NCBI GenBank assembly: GCA_945835425.1
Contig: CAMAJC010000090.1
Coordinates: forward strand, 1 to 7,137
DNA length: 7,137 nucleotides
Origin: an uncultured Clostridia bacterium
GTDB lineage: Bacteria > Bacillota > Clostridia > Oscillospirales > Ruminococcaceae
Reading direction: 5' to 3'
Shown: piece by piece, positions 5,840 to 7,137 of the stretch
How the letters are laid out: each line of letters opens with the position of its first letter
How positions within the stretch are numbered: the first letter of the stretch is position 1
The notes under the pieces: model-generated
Told to the model about the DNA's origin: nothing
What the model saw: the letters and a program-made list of their open reading frames with translations, nothing else
Databases searched by the model: none
Made by a program: the position numbers and the translations under genes

Positions 5840-6182
5840 TGCTTTTCTCCTCTTTATGATCCTTTTCGTTCCAGATTTCCTTAAAAAAGCAGCTGTAGCT
5901 GCCCGTATGACAGGCGACACCGGTCTGATGGACGCGGACGAGCAGGGTGTCGTCGTCGCAGTCTGCCGTGATGGAGACCACCTTCTGCAGGTGTCCGCTG
6001 GTAGCGCCCTTGTTCCAGAGCTCCTGTCTCGACCGGCTCCAGAACCAGGTGTAGCCGGTCTCCATCGTCAACCGCAGGCTCTCTTTATTCATATACGCCA
6101 GCATCAGGACCGTGTCGTTGGAATCCTCGACGACAATGGCGGGAATCAGGTCGGACTTTACAAAATACTGTTCCAGCTCCAT
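5832..6182 (-). CDS. hisI: Phosphoribosyl-AMP cyclohydrolase
   Basis: Opens the adenine ring of phosphoribosyl-AMP to give ProFAR, the third step of histidine synthesis. It has 116 residues, the usual length for a single-domain HisI. Motifs are MLAYMNKESL (27-36), WFWSRSRQELWNKGATSGHLQ (46-66, split in use), the metal-binding ADCDDDTLL (D74, D76, D78, with C75), and VACHTGSYSCFF with C91 and C98. C75, C91 and C98 are the zinc ligands known in the family. An ATG at 6209 (in TAATG with the hisF stop) would add nine residues with no Shine-Dalgarno of its own. The ATG at 6182 has AGAAAGGA 6 nt upstream and gives the better N-terminus MELEQYFVK, so I chose it. The C-terminal tail after 105 is charged (NEKDHKEEKSNE) and overlaps hisE. 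Confidence 0.94.
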   Translation of the reverse strand: MELEQYFVKSDLIPAIVVEDSNDTVLMLAYMNKESLRLTMETGYTWFWSRSRQELWNKGATSGHLQKVVSITADCDDDTLLVRVHQTGVACHTGSYSCFFKEIWNEKDHKEEKSNE

Positions 6183-6208
6183 ATATATTCCTTTCTGTTT
6201 GGGGCGCA

Positions 6209-6967
6209 TTACAGCCGCACCGGGATGTTTTTCTCCCGCAGATGTTCCTTGACCTGTTTTACGGTCAGCTCGCGGTAATGGAACAGGGAGGCTGCCAGCG
6301 CCGCGTCGGCGTCGGTCTTTTCAAACACCTCGGAAAAGTGCTCCAGCCTGCCGCAGCCGCCGGACGCGATGACCGGGATGCTGACAACCGCCGTAACGGC
6401 CCGCAGCAGCTCCAGGTCAAACCCTTCCTTAGTGCCGTCGGTGTCCATTGAGGTCAGGAGAATCTCCCCTGCTCCCAGTTCGCAAGCCTCTTTTGCCCAG
6501 GCAACGGCGTCGATACCGGTGTCTTTCCGGCCGCCTGCCACATAAGCGTGCCAGCTGCCGTCGGCCATCTTCTTGGCATCGATAGCGACAACGACGCACT
6601 GGCTGCCGAACTTGTCCGCGGCCTGCGCGATCAGCTGGGGGTTTTTGAGGGCAGCGGAATTGACGCTGACCTTATCGGCCCCGGCGCGGAGCATGGTGGA
6701 AAAGTCTTCGATGGTCGAAATGCCGCCGCCGACGGTCAGCGGGACAAAGACCTTTTCGGCGGTCTTGCGGACGACGTCGGCCATGGTCTTGCGATGCTCA
6801 TGGGTGGCGGTGATGTCGAGAAAAACGATCTCGTCCGCGCCCTGGCGGTTATATTCCTCGGCGCACTCGACCGGGTCGCCGACTTCTTTGATGCCGACAA
6901 AATTGACGCCCTTGACGACCTTGCCGTCCCGGACGTCAAGGCATGGGATGATTCTTTTATCCAGCAT
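6209..6967 (-). CDS. hisF: Imidazole glycerol phosphate synthase, cyclase subunit HisF
   Basis: With the glutaminase HisH it converts PRFAR and ammonia to imidazole-glycerol phosphate and AICAR, linking histidine and purine synthesis. The 252-residue product is a complete (beta/alpha)8 barrel of the usual size. The catalytic aspartates are both present: D11 in IIPCLDVRDG and D130 in VVVAIDAKK. Phosphate-binding turns are VGGGIST (79-85) and, near the C-terminus, IASGGCG. The start at 6967 has AGGAGG about 9 nt upstream and gives the standard MLDKRIIPCLDV. It overlaps the hisA end by 11 nt and ends in TAATG-type contact with hisI, as in tightly packed his operons. Confidence 0.97.
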   Translation of the reverse strand: MLDKRIIPCLDVRDGKVVKGVNFVGIKEVGDPVECAEEYNRQGADEIVFLDITATHEHRKTMADVVRKTAEKVFVPLTVGGGISTIEDFSTMLRAGADKVSVNSAALKNPQLIAQAADKFGSQCVVVAIDAKKMADGSWHAYVAGGRKDTGIDAVAWAKEACELGAGEILLTSMDTDGTKEGFDLELLRAVTAVVSIPVIASGGCGRLEHFSEVFEKTDADAALAASLFHYRELTVKQVKEHLREKNIPVRL

Positions 6968-7137
6968 GGTTTCCGTCCTCCTTTGCCAGCCGCAGGGCTT
7001 CTTCCAGCGAGAGCGTGCCCTGGTAAATCGACTTGCCGCAGATGGCCCCGTACATCTTCCGGGATTTCAGGGCGGCGATATCACCGATACCCGAGATGCC
7101 GCCGGAAGCAATGATGTTGCAGGAAACGGCTTCGTTG
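6957..7137 (-). CDS. hisA: ProFAR isomerase HisA, C-terminal end
   Basis: The last 59 residues of HisA, (beta/alpha)8-barrel 1-(5-phosphoribosyl)-5-[(5-phosphoribosylamino)methylideneamino]imidazole-4-carboxamide isomerase, which carries out the Amadori rearrangement before HisF/HisH. The visible part has the phosphate-binding IIASGGISGIGDI and the late barrel strand MYGAICGKSIYQG, then SLEEALRLA. It is read in the frame whose codons end at 7136; the gene begins beyond the window. The stop TAA at 6957-6959 lies inside hisF, giving an 11-nt overlap. HisA and HisF are homologous, but this end differs from HisF (AICGKSIYQG against AALAASLFHY), and its order before hisF fits HisA. Confidence 0.93.
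   Translation of the reverse strand, partial: NEAVSCNIIASGGISGIGDIAALKSRKMYGAICGKSIYQGTLSLEEALRLAKEDGNHAG

Overview
The window reads as ordinary chromosome from a Gram-positive, probably anaerobic Firmicute of class Clostridia, perhaps an Oscillospiraceae/Ruminococcaceae-type lineage. That is an inference. It rests on strong AGGAGG-type ribosome binding sites, moderately high GC (mid-50s percent by eye), a ComEA-like helix-hairpin-helix protein, a PheB/UPF0735-type ACT protein (a Firmicute family), and a two-ACT aspartokinase of the Bacillus LysC type. No mobile element, CRISPR array, rRNA or tRNA was seen.

Layout. Positions 1-201 (+) hold the C-terminal end of a ComEA-like DNA-binding protein. 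A good sigma-70 promoter at 208-236 then drives a RimJ/RimL-type GNAT acetyltransferase (271-828, +). A symmetric hairpin at 832-872 separates it from a convergent minus-strand block and probably terminates both sides.

Everything from 883 to the right edge is on the minus strand. Read in the direction of transcription, from the right edge: hisA (C-terminal end), hisF, hisI and hisE overlap one another or nearly abut, and form the last part of a histidine operon. A 78-nt gap with a hairpin lacking a U tract follows, then an AGCS-family sodium/amino-acid symporter (4082-5434). A 237-nt intergenic region carries a plausible promoter at 3911-3939. It leads into a three-gene unit: a PheB-like HTH/ACT protein, homoserine dehydrogenase (hom) and aspartokinase (lysC).

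Function. hisA, hisF, hisI and hisE supply steps 2-5/6 of histidine synthesis, from phosphoribosyl-ATP to imidazole-glycerol phosphate. lysC catalyses the first step of the aspartate pathway and hom commits carbon to threonine and methionine. The PheB-like protein at the head of that unit may be a sensor or regulator for it.

I found no convincing undescribed system. The observations most worth checking are an internal, in-frame translation start with a strong Shine-Dalgarno sequence inside lysC (an aspartokinase beta subunit), and a perfect 12-bp inverted repeat at the start of the symporter gene. That repeat places the annotated ATG at the base of a hairpin whose loop carries the only good Shine-Dalgarno sequence. 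Secondary points are a shortened, degenerate ACT domain on Hom and small symmetric elements upstream of the pheB-hom-lysC unit.
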